In this document: positions 9,075 to 18,636 of the stretch, in pieces | Numbering within the stretch: the first letter of the stretch is position 1 | How the letters are laid out: every line of letters starts with the position of its first letter | NCBI RefSeq assembly: GCF_016820535.1 | Contig: NZ_JADHDY010000018.1 | Location: 45,205 to 109,204 of the forward strand | From: Sporosarcina beigongshangi | Lineage (GTDB): Bacteria; Actinomycetota; Actinomycetes; Actinomycetales; Micrococcaceae | DNA: 64,000 nucleotides | Direction of reading: 5' to 3' | Notes under the pieces: generated by a model | What the model was told of the DNA's origin: nothing | Databases searched by the model: none | What the model saw: only the letters and a program-made list of their open reading frames with translations | Made by a program: the position numbers and the translations under genes

Positions 9075-9821
9075 CTACTTGCGCCGCCTGCGGCAACAGG
9101 CCACGACGACCACCAGAAGGGCTGCGGCGGCCAGCAACGGACCGAACCGCTTGGCCAGCACCGGCAGCATGGCCGAACCCAAATCGAGTTCAGCCGCGGC
9201 GGCGGGCGGTGCCGGGGCGGCGGCCGCAGGCGGCGGGGGAGCGGCGTGTTTCGGCGGAGCCACGCCCGCCGGTGGAGCAGGCGGCGCCGACGTTGCCGGG
9301 GCAGGTCCGCCGCCGGGGCCGGCTGCTGCGGCAACCGGCGGTGGGACGGCCTCCGCCGGTTCCCCGGCGGCTGCTTCGGGCTCCTCCGCCTTCCGGATCA
9401 CGCACTGCACAAACTGCTCCAGGAGCTTGTCCGAGATGTCCTGGATGACGCCGCGGCCAAACTGCGCCGGCTTGCCCGTGACGTTCATGTCTGTGGACAC
9501 GTCAACCTGCGTCCCGGCGCCTGCCGCGGTCAGCACCGCCGTCACGGTGGCCCCTGCCGTGCCGTTGCCGCGCCTGTCCTTGCCCTGTGCCTCAATCACC
9601 ACGGTGTGCGACGCCTCGTCCCGCGACAAAAACTGCCCGGTCCCGGCGTACATCATGGCGATCGGCCCCAGCTTGACCTTGACCGTGCCGGTAAAGGTGT
9701 CCCCGTCGACGCCCGTCAGCGTGGCGCCCGGAAAGCACGGGGCAATCTCCTCCAGCTGGTTGAAGGAATGCCAGGTGACTTCCAGCGGTGTGGGAACGGT
9801 GAAGTGGTGCTTGAGTTCCAT
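9075..9821 (-). CDS. coxG: CoxG-like SRPBCC protein with C-terminal membrane anchor
   Basis: Residues 1-150 are a CoxG/SRPBCC domain (MELKHHFTVPTPLEVTWHSF, FPGATLTGVDGDTFTGTVKVKLGP, STDMNVTGKPAQFGRGV). A ~65-residue Ala/Pro-rich linker follows, then one hydrophobic helix ending in Cys-Cys and a basic tail (CCRRRRK). CoxG proteins recruit aerobic CO dehydrogenase-type enzymes to the inner face of the membrane and deliver electrons to quinone. The linker-plus-anchor layout fits that tethering role. Start 9821 follows AAGGGG and lies 4 nt after the coxM stop. It is the last gene of the operon. Confidence 0.9.
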   Translation of the reverse strand: MELKHHFTVPTPLEVTWHSFNQLEEIAPCFPGATLTGVDGDTFTGTVKVKLGPIAMMYAGTGQFLSRDEASHTVVIEAQGKDRRGNGTAGATVTAVLTAAGAGTQVDVSTDMNVTGKPAQFGRGVIQDISDKLLEQFVQCVIRKAEEPEAAAGEPAEAVPPPVAAAAGPGGGPAPATSAPPAPPAGVAPPKHAAPPPPAAAAPAPPAAAAELDLGSAMLPVLAKRFGPLLAAAALLVVVVACCRRRRK

Positions 9822-9825
9822 GGCC

Positions 9826-10704
9826 CTACCCCTTTCGCCCTGAGAGCCCGACGGCGGCCAGCACCGCACGCTTGGCCAGCACCGTTGCGAGGTGGCGGCG
9901 GTAGGCGGAGTCGCCGTTGAGGTCGCTGGCGGGCTCGGTCCCGTCCGCGACGTTGGCGCAGGCCGCCGCGATGGCGTCCTCCCTGAGTTCACACCCGGCA
10001 AGGGCAGCCTCGGTGGCCGTGGCCCGCAGTGGGACGCTGGACATGTTGGTCAGGCCCAGCCTCGCCTCGGCGATCGTGCCTCCCTCCAACCGGACGGCGG
10101 CGGCAACAGCCACAATGGACCACTGCTGCGCCACGCGTGTGAACTTTTCATAGTGGGAGCCCCACCCGCCATACTTGGGCACCGTGATGCCCGTGAGGAT
10201 CTCGCCCTCCTCCACGGCCGTGGTGAAATAGCCCTGGAAGAAGTCGGCGGCGGCAACCGATCGTGAGCCGTTGGGCCCGCTGATGTTGAACACGGCATCC
10301 AGCGCCAGCACCGGGGCAGGCATGTCGCCGGCCGGATCGGCATGGACCAGCGCCCCGCCGATCGTGCCGCGGTGGCGCACCTGGGGGTCCGCCACCGTTT
10401 GGGCCGCCTGCGCAATCAGCGGCGCATGGGCCAGCACCAGGGAGTCCGTGGCCACCGTGTGGTGCGGCGTCATGGCACCAATGGTGAGGGATGCGCCGTC
10501 GTCCGTGATGCCGGACAGGCCGGGGATCCGGCCCAGGTCAACCACCAGGGAAGGGTCTGCCATGCGCAGCTTCATGACCGGGATCAGGCTCTGGCCGCCG
10601 GCGAGGAGCTTGACCTCGTCCCCGGCGGAGTCCGCGCCGGCCAGCAGGGACAGCGCCTCCTCCACCGTTGTGGGCGCGGCATAGTCGAATGCGCTGGGGA
10701 TCAT
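9826..10704 (-). CDS. coxM: Molybdenum hydroxylase FAD subunit (CoxM-like)
   Basis: The medium, FAD-binding subunit of a xanthine oxidase-family enzyme; it passes electrons from the [2Fe-2S] subunit to acceptor. It has the typical length (292 residues), the N-terminal FDYAAPTTVEEALSLL, the FAD-contact segment LLAGGQSLIPVMKLR (family AGGQSL motif), a second FAD loop VRHRGTIGGALVHADPAGD (family TIGG motif), and a C-terminal CO-dehydrogenase flavoprotein domain. The ATG at 10704 overlaps the coxL stop by 4 nt. It forms an L2M2S2 complex with the two upstream gene products. Confidence 0.95.
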   Translation of the reverse strand: MIPSAFDYAAPTTVEEALSLLAGADSAGDEVKLLAGGQSLIPVMKLRMADPSLVVDLGRIPGLSGITDDGASLTIGAMTPHHTVATDSLVLAHAPLIAQAAQTVADPQVRHRGTIGGALVHADPAGDMPAPVLALDAVFNISGPNGSRSVAAADFFQGYFTTAVEEGEILTGITVPKYGGWGSHYEKFTRVAQQWSIVAVAAAVRLEGGTIAEARLGLTNMSSVPLRATATEAALAGCELREDAIAAACANVADGTEPASDLNGDSAYRRHLATVLAKRAVLAAVGLSGRKG

Positions 10705-13081
10705 TGCACACCTCCGGTGGTCTTGGCTTCCTGCAGGGCATGCCACACGCGGGCCGGCGTGCACGGCATCTTGATGTCCTTCACGCCGAGGTGGCGGACC
10801 GCGTCGATCACCCCGTTGACAATGGCGGGGGTGGAGGCGATGGTGCCTGCCTCGCCCACGCCCTTGGCGCCGAGCTGGTTGCTCGTGGCCGGGGTCTCCG
10901 TGCGTGCCGTGATGTAGTGCGGCAGGTCCGGGGCGCTGGGGACGAGGTAGTCCACGAAGGAGCCCGAGACGAGGGTGCCGGCGTCGTCATAGACGGCCTC
11001 CTCGTAGAGCGCCTGGGCGATTCCCTGCGCCAGGCCGCCGTGCACCTGGCCCTCCACAAGCATGGGGTTCACCACCACCCCGACGTCGTCCACGCAGACG
11101 TATTTCAAGATCCGCGCCTCGCCGGTTTCCGTGTCAACCTCCATGGCCGCCAGGTGGGTGCCGTGCGGGTAGGAGAAGTTCACGGGGTCAAAGGTGGCCT
11201 CGGAGTCCAGGTTGGGCTCCACTCCGTCGGGCAGGTTGTGGGCCGCGAACACGGCCAGGGCCACCTCGCCCAGGGCCGTGGACTGGTCCGTGCCCTTGAC
11301 GGTGAAGGAGCCGTTGGCGAACTCGAGGTCCTCCTCGCTGGCCTCCATGAGGTGCGCGGCAATGACCTTGGCCTTCTCGATCACCTTGTCGGCCGCGGCC
11401 AGCACGGCCATGCCGCCCACGGACAGCGAACGGGAGCCGTAGGTGTCCAGGCCGCGCTGGGACACCTGCGTGTCGCCGTGCAGGACCTCGATGTTTTCAA
11501 ACGGCACACCGAGGCGGTCCGCCACGAGCTGGCTCCATGCGGTTTCATGCCCCTGCCCGTGTGCCGAGGATCCGGTCACGACCTCCACATGGCCCGTGGG
11601 CAGCATGCGCACCTGGGCGTGCTCCCAGCCGCCGGCGCCGTAGCTCAGCGAACCCAGCACGCGGGACGGGGCCAGCCCACACATCTCCGTGAACGTGGAG
11701 ATCCCGATGCCCAGCTGGAGGGTGTCGCCGGAGTCGCGGCGGCGCTTTTGCTCGGCCCGGAAGCCGTCGTAGTCGAAGAGTTCCACGGCCTTCTGCGTGG
11801 CTGCCTCGTAGTTGCCGGTGTCGTACTCGAGCCCGGCCACGGTGGTGAACGGGAACTCCTCGTGCTTGATCCAGTTCTTCTCCCGCAGTTCCAGCGGGTC
11901 CATGCCCAGCTCCACGGCCAGCTCATCCATCATCCGCTCGATGGCGAATGTGGCCTCCGGCCGTCCGGCGCCGCGGTAGGCGTCGGTCCAGGCCTTGTTG
12001 GTGAAGACGTTGTGGCACTCAAAACGGTAGGACGGGAACTTGTAGATCGAGTTGTACATGAACGCACCCAGGATCGGGACGCCGGAGGTGACCAGGCCCA
12101 GGTAGGCGCCCATGTCCGCCAACAGGTCCACGTGCAGTCCCGTGACGATGCCCTCCTTCGTGGCACCGAGCCTCAGCCGCTGCACCTGCGCCCGGCCGTG
12201 GTGGGCCGCCTGCAGGGATTCGCTGCGGGTCTCGGTGTACTTGACCGGCTTGCCCATGCGCCGGGCGGCCAGCACAGTGATGACCTCCTCGGGCGTGACC
12301 TGCAGCTTGCCGCCGAATCCGCCGCCCACGTCCGGGGCCACGACGCGGAGCTTGCTTTCAGGGATGCCCAGCGTCAACGCCAGCATGAGCCGCAGGATGT
12401 GCGGGATCTGCGTGGCGCTCCACATGGTGATCTGCTGCCCGGTGGGGTCCACCACTGTGGAGCGGGGCTCCATGAACGCCGGAATGAGCCGCTGCTGGTA
12501 CATCGTCCGTTCAACCACCACATCGGAGGCCGCAAGTTCGGCGTCAACGTCGGTTCCCGTGCCGGCCTGGGCAGAGTCAAAAACCCAGGTGGCGGACTTG
12601 TTGGACTCCAGCGAGGTGTGGGCCAGGACCTTGTCCGTGTAGGCCTCCTCCAGGTCCATGACCACGGGAAGTTCCTCGTAATCAACGTCAACAAGCTCGA
12701 CGGCGTCGCGGGCTGCGGCGGCGCTGCGGGCCACAATCACGGCGACGATCTCACCGGCAAAGGCGACCTCGTCCACGGCAACTGCCGGGTGCGCGGGGGC
12801 CTTTTGGTCTGGGGTGATGGGCCAGGCGTTGGGCAGCGAGCCCTGCTCCGCCGCGACATCGGCGCCCGTGAAGACGTCCAGCACGCCGGGGGAGCCCTTG
12901 GCCGCAGCCGTGTCGACGGAGAGAATCCGTGCGTGGGCGAAGGGGCTGCGCACCATGGCCAGGTGCAGCATGCCCGGCAGCACCATGTTGTCGGTGAAGC
13001 GGGATCGGCCCGTGACCAGGTGGGCGTCCTCCTTGCGAAGCCTGGCCGTGCCGACTTCCGGCTTGGATGTGGCGGTCGCGG

Positions 13082-13085
<4 letters not shown>
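10701..13085 (-). CDS. coxL: Molybdopterin-binding large subunit, form II CoxL-like
   Basis: The catalytic subunit (794 residues, usual length) binding the molybdenum-cytosine dinucleotide cofactor. The active-site loop reads AYRGAGR at about residues 369-375. This is the form II signature, not the AYXCSFR of proven form I CO dehydrogenases. Other Moco-contact features are GGGFGGK and [10 protein letters not shown], plus a conserved C-terminal [22 protein letters not shown]. Form II enzymes are often annotated as CO dehydrogenase, but substrates are mostly unproven and may be other small molecules such as purines or aldehydes. Translation is coupled by 4-nt overlaps to coxS upstream and coxM downstream. 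Confidence 0.95.
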
Positions 13086-13621
<536 letters not shown>

Positions 13622-13712
13622 TGAGATCTCCTAAATATCCGTGGAGCCCGTGCCAGGCGGCCGTGCTCCAGCCCATGATGTGTCTTACGTTACATGAGAG
13701 CCCCGCGGAAAG

Positions 13713-14906
13713 TTAGGGCCAGTAGTAGCGGGGTTTAAGTTGCATTTCCGCGTCCGCAGGCTTCTTCTCCTCGTGCTCGGCGTCGGCCACGCGGACGTGG
13801 TGGATGCGCGTGTCCATGTGGCTCAGCCGCCCGCCGGCCCCGCCCCAGCGCAGCGCGATGATCTCCGCCGCAATGGACACGGCCGTTTCCTCCGGGGTGC
13901 GGGAGCCCAGGTCCAGGCCGATGGGGCTGGAGAGTTTTTCAAGTTCGACGCCGGTCAGCCCCGCCTCCCGCAGCCGCTCCATCCGGTCGTCGTGGGTCTT
14001 GCGCGAGCCCATGGCCCCGACATACGCGACGTCGTGGCGCAGGGCCACCTCCAGCAGCGGCACGTCGAACTTGGGGTCGTGGGTCAGCACGCAGATCACG
14101 GTCCGCGGGTCCACGAGGCCGGCGTCCAGCTGCGCCTGCAGGTAGCGGTGCGGCCATTCCACCACCACCTCGTCGGCCACGGGGAAGCGGGCCTTCGTGG
14201 CGAATACGGCGCGGGCGTCGCAGACCGTGACCCGGTAGCCGAGGAAGCTGCCCTGCTTGGCAACGGCGGCGGCAAAGTCGATGGCGCCGAACACGAGCAT
14301 CCTGGGCTGCGGGGCGAAACTGGCCACGAACACGCGCATGCCGTCGCCGCGCCGCTCGCCGTCCGGGCCGTACATCAGGGTCGTGTTGCGCCCGGCAGCC
14401 AGCAGGCCCATGGTGTCGTCGCTGACCGCGTGGTCGGCGCGCGCGGAACCGAGCGTTCCCTCAAAGCCGTCCGGGTGCACCACCAGGTGCCGGCCCAGCC
14501 AGGCCGGGTCGGGGTGATCGATCACCGTCACCACGGCCACGGGCCGGTCCGCCTCAACTTCCCTGGCAACATGGGCCAGCTCGGGGAACGTCTCCTTGGA
14601 GACAGCCTCGACGAAGACATCGATGATGCCCCCGCACGTGAGCCCCACCTCGAAGGCGTCGTCGTCGCTGATGCCGTAGCGCTGCAGCACGGGCGTCCCA
14701 TCCTCCGCGACCTCGGTGGCGAGTTCGTACAGGGCGCCCTCCACGCACCCGCCGGACACGGACCCCACAGCCAGCCCGCCGGCGTCGACCATCATGGAGG
14801 CACCCGCCGGCCGCGGCGCCGAGCGGAAGGTGCGCACCACCGTGCCCAGCCCCACCGTGTGGCCCGCCTCCACGGCCTCCACCAAATCCTTCAACACTTC
14901 ACGCAT
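13713..14906 (-). CDS. XdhC/CoxF-family Moco maturation protein
   Basis: A 397-residue XdhC/CoxI-family protein. The N-terminal domain carries the SVSGGCVEGAL motif with the conserved Cys, and the C-terminal Rossmann domain has VTVCDARAVFATKARFPVADEV and VGAMGSRKTHDDR. XdhC binds the molybdenum cofactor and helps sulfurate and insert it into xanthine dehydrogenase-type enzymes. Its place between coxE and coxS fits maturation of the neighbouring hydroxylase. It overlaps the VWA gene by 8 nt. An unusual linker of ~20 residues and a His-rich C-terminal segment (MDTRIHHVRVADAEHEEKK) are seen. Confidence 0.92.
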   Translation of the reverse strand: MREVLKDLVEAVEAGHTVGLGTVVRTFRSAPRPAGASMMVDAGGLAVGSVSGGCVEGALYELATEVAEDGTPVLQRYGISDDDAFEVGLTCGGIIDVFVEAVSKETFPELAHVAREVEADRPVAVVTVIDHPDPAWLGRHLVVHPDGFEGTLGSARADHAVSDDTMGLLAAGRNTTLMYGPDGERRGDGMRVFVASFAPQPRMLVFGAIDFAAAVAKQGSFLGYRVTVCDARAVFATKARFPVADEVVVEWPHRYLQAQLDAGLVDPRTVICVLTHDPKFDVPLLEVALRHDVAYVGAMGSRKTHDDRMERLREAGLTGVELEKLSSPIGLDLGSRTPEETAVSIAAEIIALRWGGAGGRLSHMDTRIHHVRVADAEHEEKKPADAEMQLKPRYYWP

Positions 14907-16017
14907 GGCCCATCACGCCCAACAACTCCTCGAAGCTCTTCATCGAATGGCCGGCTACAAACGCGTCCACGTGCGGCAGGACGGCCTTGATTCCCTGCTG
15001 CACGGGTTGGTATCCGTCTTTTCCCCGGTGCGGATTGGCCCAGATGACGCTTCTCGCCACGTGGTGGAGCCGTTCCGCCTGCCGCGCCAGCAGGTCCGGG
15101 CGCCCGCGTTCCCAGCCGTCGCTGGCGATGATGACGACGGCGTTCCTCGCCACTGCGCGCTGCCCCCACCGGTCGTTGAATGCGCGCAGCACCTCGCCGA
15201 GCCGGGTGCCTCCCTGCCAGTCGGGGACGGTGCGGCCGGCCAGGGCGAGGGCATCCTCGATGTCGCGCTGCCGCAGTGCCGCCGTAACCCGGGTCAGCCG
15301 GGTGCCGAGCGTGAACACCTCCACCTGCGCAGGCGCCTCCTGGAGGACACGGTGGGCCAGGCGCAGCAGGCTGTCGGCATAGGGCGCCATCGACCCCGAG
15401 ACATCGACCAGCCACACAACGCGCCGGGTCCTGCGGGGCGCCCCGGCAAACTTCAGCGGCCCCGGCTCGCCGCCCCGGCGCAGTTGTTCGCGCAGCGTCC
15501 TGACACGGTCGATTCGCCCGTGGCGGGAGGTGCGGAGCCGGCGGCCCGGCCGGCTGGGCATGGTCACCGGGAGCTCGGAAAACATTTGGTTCAGCAGCTC
15601 GCGGTCTTCGTCGTCGAGTGTGGCGACGTCGCGGTGGCGGAGCAGCTCGCGGCGGCTGGCGATGACCTGCAGTGCCTCCCCGGCATCCGCGCCGGCACCT
15701 GCACCGCCATCGTCCTCCGTGAGTGCGGCGGCCTGGACAGTTGCCGGTGTGCCCTGCGGGCGGCCGCCGCCGACGTGGGCCGGGGCAAACCAGCTGTCAA
15801 AGGTTCGCTGGTAGGCGTCCAGTTCCTCGGGCGCCGCGCACAGCGTTGCCCGCCCGGCCCAAAACACCTCGTCGCGGTGTTCCATGGAAAGGTGCGAGAC
15901 GGCGTCGACAAAGCTGCGCGAACGGTCCGCCGTGACCTTCACGCCGGCGTGGCGCACGGCTGCGGCAAAGGCCAGCAGGATTTCCTCGGCCGACGTGCTC
16001 GCCAGGGTGCCGGGCAT
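14899..16017 (-). CDS. coxE: VWA-domain protein (CoxE-like)
   Basis: A CoxE-family von Willebrand A protein with a MIDAS metal site in DVSGSMAPYADSL (DxSxS). An N-terminal helical region (EEILLAFAAAVRHAGVKVT) resembles the N terminus of CoxE. In Oligotropha, CoxD (a MoxR ATPase) and CoxE work together to rebuild the Mo/Cu/S active site of CO dehydrogenase. The same pair here lies 3 nt apart and heads the operon, supporting a maturation role. The DVSGSM-to-TDS region is intact. It is cytosolic, with no signal peptide. Confidence 0.92.
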   Translation of the reverse strand: MPGTLASTSAEEILLAFAAAVRHAGVKVTADRSRSFVDAVSHLSMEHRDEVFWAGRATLCAAPEELDAYQRTFDSWFAPAHVGGGRPQGTPATVQAAALTEDDGGAGAGADAGEALQVIASRRELLRHRDVATLDDEDRELLNQMFSELPVTMPSRPGRRLRTSRHGRIDRVRTLREQLRRGGEPGPLKFAGAPRRTRRVVWLVDVSGSMAPYADSLLRLAHRVLQEAPAQVEVFTLGTRLTRVTAALRQRDIEDALALAGRTVPDWQGGTRLGEVLRAFNDRWGQRAVARNAVVIIASDGWERGRPDLLARQAERLHHVARSVIWANPHRGKDGYQPVQQGIKAVLPHVDAFVAGHSMKSFEELLGVMGHA

Positions 16018-16020
16018 GGC

Positions 16021-16902
16021 TCAGCCCAGGATCCTGGCCAGCGTGGCCTTGACGCGTTCGGTGTCCTCACGGTACTTGCACAGCGCACCGATGCTGGCGG
16101 CCGCCGTCTCCAGGTTGAGTTTCGGGCTCCCCAGCAGGTGCAGTGCCCGTGCCCAGTCAAGGGTTTCAGCCACGCCCGGCGGCTTCATGACGTCGTCCGT
16201 GGCGCGGATCTGCTGCACGGCCCGGACCACTTGTTCGGCCAGGAGGGCGGGAACCTGCGGGAGCCGGGTCCGTACGATCTCCACCTCCCGGGCCAGCCCC
16301 GGGTGGTCGATCCAGTGGTAGAGGCAGCGGCGCTTGAGTGCGTCGTGCAAGTCGCGGGTGCGGTTGGAAGTCAGCACCACGATGGGCGGGGTGGCGGCCC
16401 GGACGGTGCCGAATTCGGGGATGGAGACCTGGTAGGTGGAGAGGACCTCCAGCAGGAACGCCTCGAATTCGTCGTCGGCGCGGTCGATTTCATCGATGAG
16501 CAGCACGGCGGGGCTTTGTTGCAGCGCCTTCAGGATGGGCCGGGCCAGCAGGAAGCGCCCATCGTAGAGCGACTTCTCCAGCTCGGCCGTGCTGGGGTTC
16601 CCGCCGCCGGCTTCGACACTGCGCAGGTGCAGGATCTGCGCGGTGAAGTCCCAGTCGTAGAGGGCCTGTGCGGCGTCGATCCCTTCGTAGCACTGGAGCC
16701 GGATGAGCGGCAGCCCAAACGCCTCGGCGATGGCCTCGGCCATGGCGGTCTTGCCCGTGCCGGGCTCGCCCTCCAGCAGCAGGGGGCGCTGCATCGACAG
16801 GGCCAGGTACGCGATGGTGGCCAGCCCTTCATCGGCAAGGTATCCGGTCTCGGCCAGGCTGGCGGCCAGCGCGGACGCTGAGGCAGTGGACGTCGTCGTC
16901 AT
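16021..16902 (-). CDS. coxD: MoxR-type AAA+ ATPase (CoxD-like)
   Basis: A 293-residue AAA+ protein with Walker A GEPGTGKT, Walker B LLIDEIDRAD, sensor 1 in VVLTSNRTRDLHDALKRRC and the MoxR-specific segments LIRLQCYEGIDAAQALYDWD. MoxR ATPases are chaperones that, with a VWA partner, remodel metalloenzymes. The VWA partner is the next gene. The start at 16902 is where similarity begins; the frame is open upstream but is not conserved-looking. It lies only 37 nt after the reverse transcriptase stop, so read-through transcription from that gene is possible. Confidence 0.94.
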   Translation of the reverse strand: MTTTSTASASALAASLAETGYLADEGLATIAYLALSMQRPLLLEGEPGTGKTAMAEAIAEAFGLPLIRLQCYEGIDAAQALYDWDFTAQILHLRSVEAGGGNPSTAELEKSLYDGRFLLARPILKALQQSPAVLLIDEIDRADDEFEAFLLEVLSTYQVSIPEFGTVRAATPPIVVLTSNRTRDLHDALKRRCLYHWIDHPGLAREVEIVRTRLPQVPALLAEQVVRAVQQIRATDDVMKPPGVAETLDWARALHLLGSPKLNLETAAASIGALCKYREDTERVKATLARILG

Positions 16903-16939
16903 GCCCCCAGCATAGGCTGTCCCCTCTGGCAGCGGGAGG

Positions 16940-18520
16940 TCACCACTGGATGAGGTCAAACTCCTGCCGCAGTTTGGCTCCCCTCGCCGGATTCACCGAG
17001 GCGAGCCAGGAGATCCTGCCCAGCAGGTGGCTGCGGAAGTCGGGCACGGAATTCCGGTTTTGGGAGTCCGGGCCGTGCACGCGGGCGTTGTGGATGACAG
17101 CCTTCAGTCGGTCAAAGTCTGCACGGGGGACGTTGGTCCGGCCGTTGACCACCACCGAAGTCACACTTTGGCGCGTGCCGGCCGGGCGGACCCGGGACTT
17201 CAGCCGGTTGATGCTGTGTCCCTCGTCCTCGATGATCGCGGTGGCGGCACGCACAAAGGCATCCGCGCGCCGCCGCATGTCCGGGCCACCGCTGAAGGCG
17301 AGGTCGTCGGCATACCTGGTGTAGCCGCCGTCGAACTTCCCGGCCAGACCGGCAAGGCGGGCATCCAGCCTGCGCAGCGACAGGTTCGCCAGGGCGGGAG
17401 AGGTGGGCGCGCCCTGCGGCAGGTGGGGGAGCGCGAGCGCCTGGCGCAGTGCAAACCGTCCGGACGGATCGCCGCCGGGAGGCATCAGGGACAACACCTG
17501 CGGCGGAACCACATGCGTGGCAAGGCCGGTCAGGCGGTGGGCCACAGCTTCCGTGAAACCAGATTGCCGAAGCGTGCCGAACACGCGCCCGGCCGTGACC
17601 TTGGCGAAAAAGGACACCAAATCCAGGCTCACCACCACATCCTGCCCGGTGTGCCGGGCCGCACCTGTGACGGCGCTGCGGCCCGGAACGAATCCGTGGG
17701 CGGCATCATGAACCTCCACTGGATACAGCAATTCCCGGAGCACGGCGCGCTGGACGAAGCGCAGCCGGGGGCGGGGAATCTCCAGCAGCCGGGGCACGCG
17801 GCCCGCCCGCACAAGCCATTCGTAGCGGTAGTGCCCCAACGGGCCGCCGGCCAGCCGGTTCCGATGCTGCGTGTCGGCAAACCACTCAAGGTCGCCGCTG
17901 CCCAGGTTGAGCCGGGAGGCAAGATCCGCGAGGGTGTCGATGCGGGGTGCCCCCTGCACGAGGGTGTCACGGGCGGTGGCGGTGGCCAGCACATAGTTGA
18001 CCAGGTAAATCGGCTTTCGCTGGTCGGCGGCCTTGGCGAGCGCCTCGAGAAACGGTTCGCTTTGCAGTATCAGTGCGGCCAGCTCCCGCGGGGCATCGAC
18101 CGGCGGCCGGGTATACGCCCGCAAAACGTGGACGGCCAGCGGGCCCAGCCACCGCCGCCGTGCTCCCAGGACGTGGGCGCCGGCGTCAATCAGGCCAGAT
18201 TTGGTCCAGTGCGGGGAACCAAGAAAGGCCTGCGCGAGTGTTGCAGCAACGGTGGATGGTGATGGCCGGGGCGTGCGCTTGAGTGCCGCCGAGGCGGCAG
18301 TGACAAGGGACGTGGTCGGCGCGGACTGGCCGGGGCCCGGCCTGGTGGTTAGCGATGCGATGGCTTCTCCGATGACCTGGCTGTCTGTGCGGGTGCTGCG
18401 CTGCGCGGAGCGCAGTGACGCACCCGCGGTGCATGGATCAGGCAAAACTGCGTTCCCCGGGGTAGCCCCGGGGAGGGACGCGCGCCAGAGGACGCCTCCC
18501 GCCTCATCGCAAGAAACCAT
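16940..18520 (-). CDS. Retron-like reverse transcriptase
   Basis: An RNA-directed DNA polymerase of about 526 residues if started at the ATG at 18520. Palm motifs are intact: catalytic Asp in VVSLDLVSFF (near residue 300), LPQGAPTSPALANL (369-), and YTRYADDLAFSG with YADD at 403-406. QSVTSVVVN corresponds to the retron VTG motif with Gly changed to Ser. The C-terminal thumb (LLGRISWLASVNPARGAKL) is retron-like. No clear NAXXH region X was found between motifs A and B. Residues ~65-250 form a helical N-terminal region. The start is uncertain: the only in-frame ATGs (18520, 18565) lie in or before a structured segment, and coding-like sequence begins near 18340. No effector gene adjoins it. Confidence 0.85.
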   Translation of the reverse strand: MVSCDEAGGVLWRASLPGATPGNAVLPDPCTAGASLRSAQRSTRTDSQVIGEAIASLTTRPGPGQSAPTTSLVTAASAALKRTPRPSPSTVAATLAQAFLGSPHWTKSGLIDAGAHVLGARRRWLGPLAVHVLRAYTRPPVDAPRELAALILQSEPFLEALAKAADQRKPIYLVNYVLATATARDTLVQGAPRIDTLADLASRLNLGSGDLEWFADTQHRNRLAGGPLGHYRYEWLVRAGRVPRLLEIPRPRLRFVQRAVLRELLYPVEVHDAAHGFVPGRSAVTGAARHTGQDVVVSLDLVSFFAKVTAGRVFGTLRQSGFTEAVAHRLTGLATHVVPPQVLSLMPPGGDPSGRFALRQALALPHLPQGAPTSPALANLSLRRLDARLAGLAGKFDGGYTRYADDLAFSGGPDMRRRADAFVRAATAIIEDEGHSINRLKSRVRPAGTRQSVTSVVVNGRTNVPRADFDRLKAVIHNARVHGPDSQNRNSVPDFRSHLLGRISWLASVNPARGAKLRQEFDLIQW

Positions 18521-18525
18521 CGCAT
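18355..18525 (-). ncRNA. Candidate msr-msd-like structured RNA upstream of the RT
   Basis: A 171-nt segment is enclosed by complementary arms: 18504-18525 pairs with 18355-18375 through 9 bp, 6 bp (two G-U), one bulged base at 18510, then 6 perfect bp. Inside lie an 8-bp hairpin (18455-18462 with 18466-18473, loop of 3) and a long hairpin (18389-18396 with 18420-18427, then 18397-18402 with 18409-18414, one 5-nt bulge). Paired outer arms (a1/a2) around hairpins just 5' of an RT gene are the layout of retron msr-msd RNAs. It overlaps the open frame of the RT, so coding use is not excluded. No experiment or covariation supports it here. Confidence 0.5.
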
Positions 18526-18636
18526 GCGCCCATGCTAGCGGAACGGTGCGGCCCGGATCCGGCATGTGACGTGCGACGGCGCTCGACCCCCGGCAGTGCC
18601 AGCCCGGTGTGCGAGCGCAGCGTCCCCGTGGACGAG

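Noticed and set aside
14716..16881. Long plus-strand frame opposite xdhC, coxE and coxD
   Set aside because: It crosses three well-supported genes on the other strand and has no domain features.
16940..18520. Group II intron or diversity-generating RT
   Set aside because: No maturase or HNH domain and no template/variable repeat pair was seen; motif pattern and upstream RNA layout fit retrons better.
18563..18565. ATG at 18565 as RT start
   Set aside because: It lies before the whole structured segment, has no ribosome binding site and adds non-conserved-looking residues.
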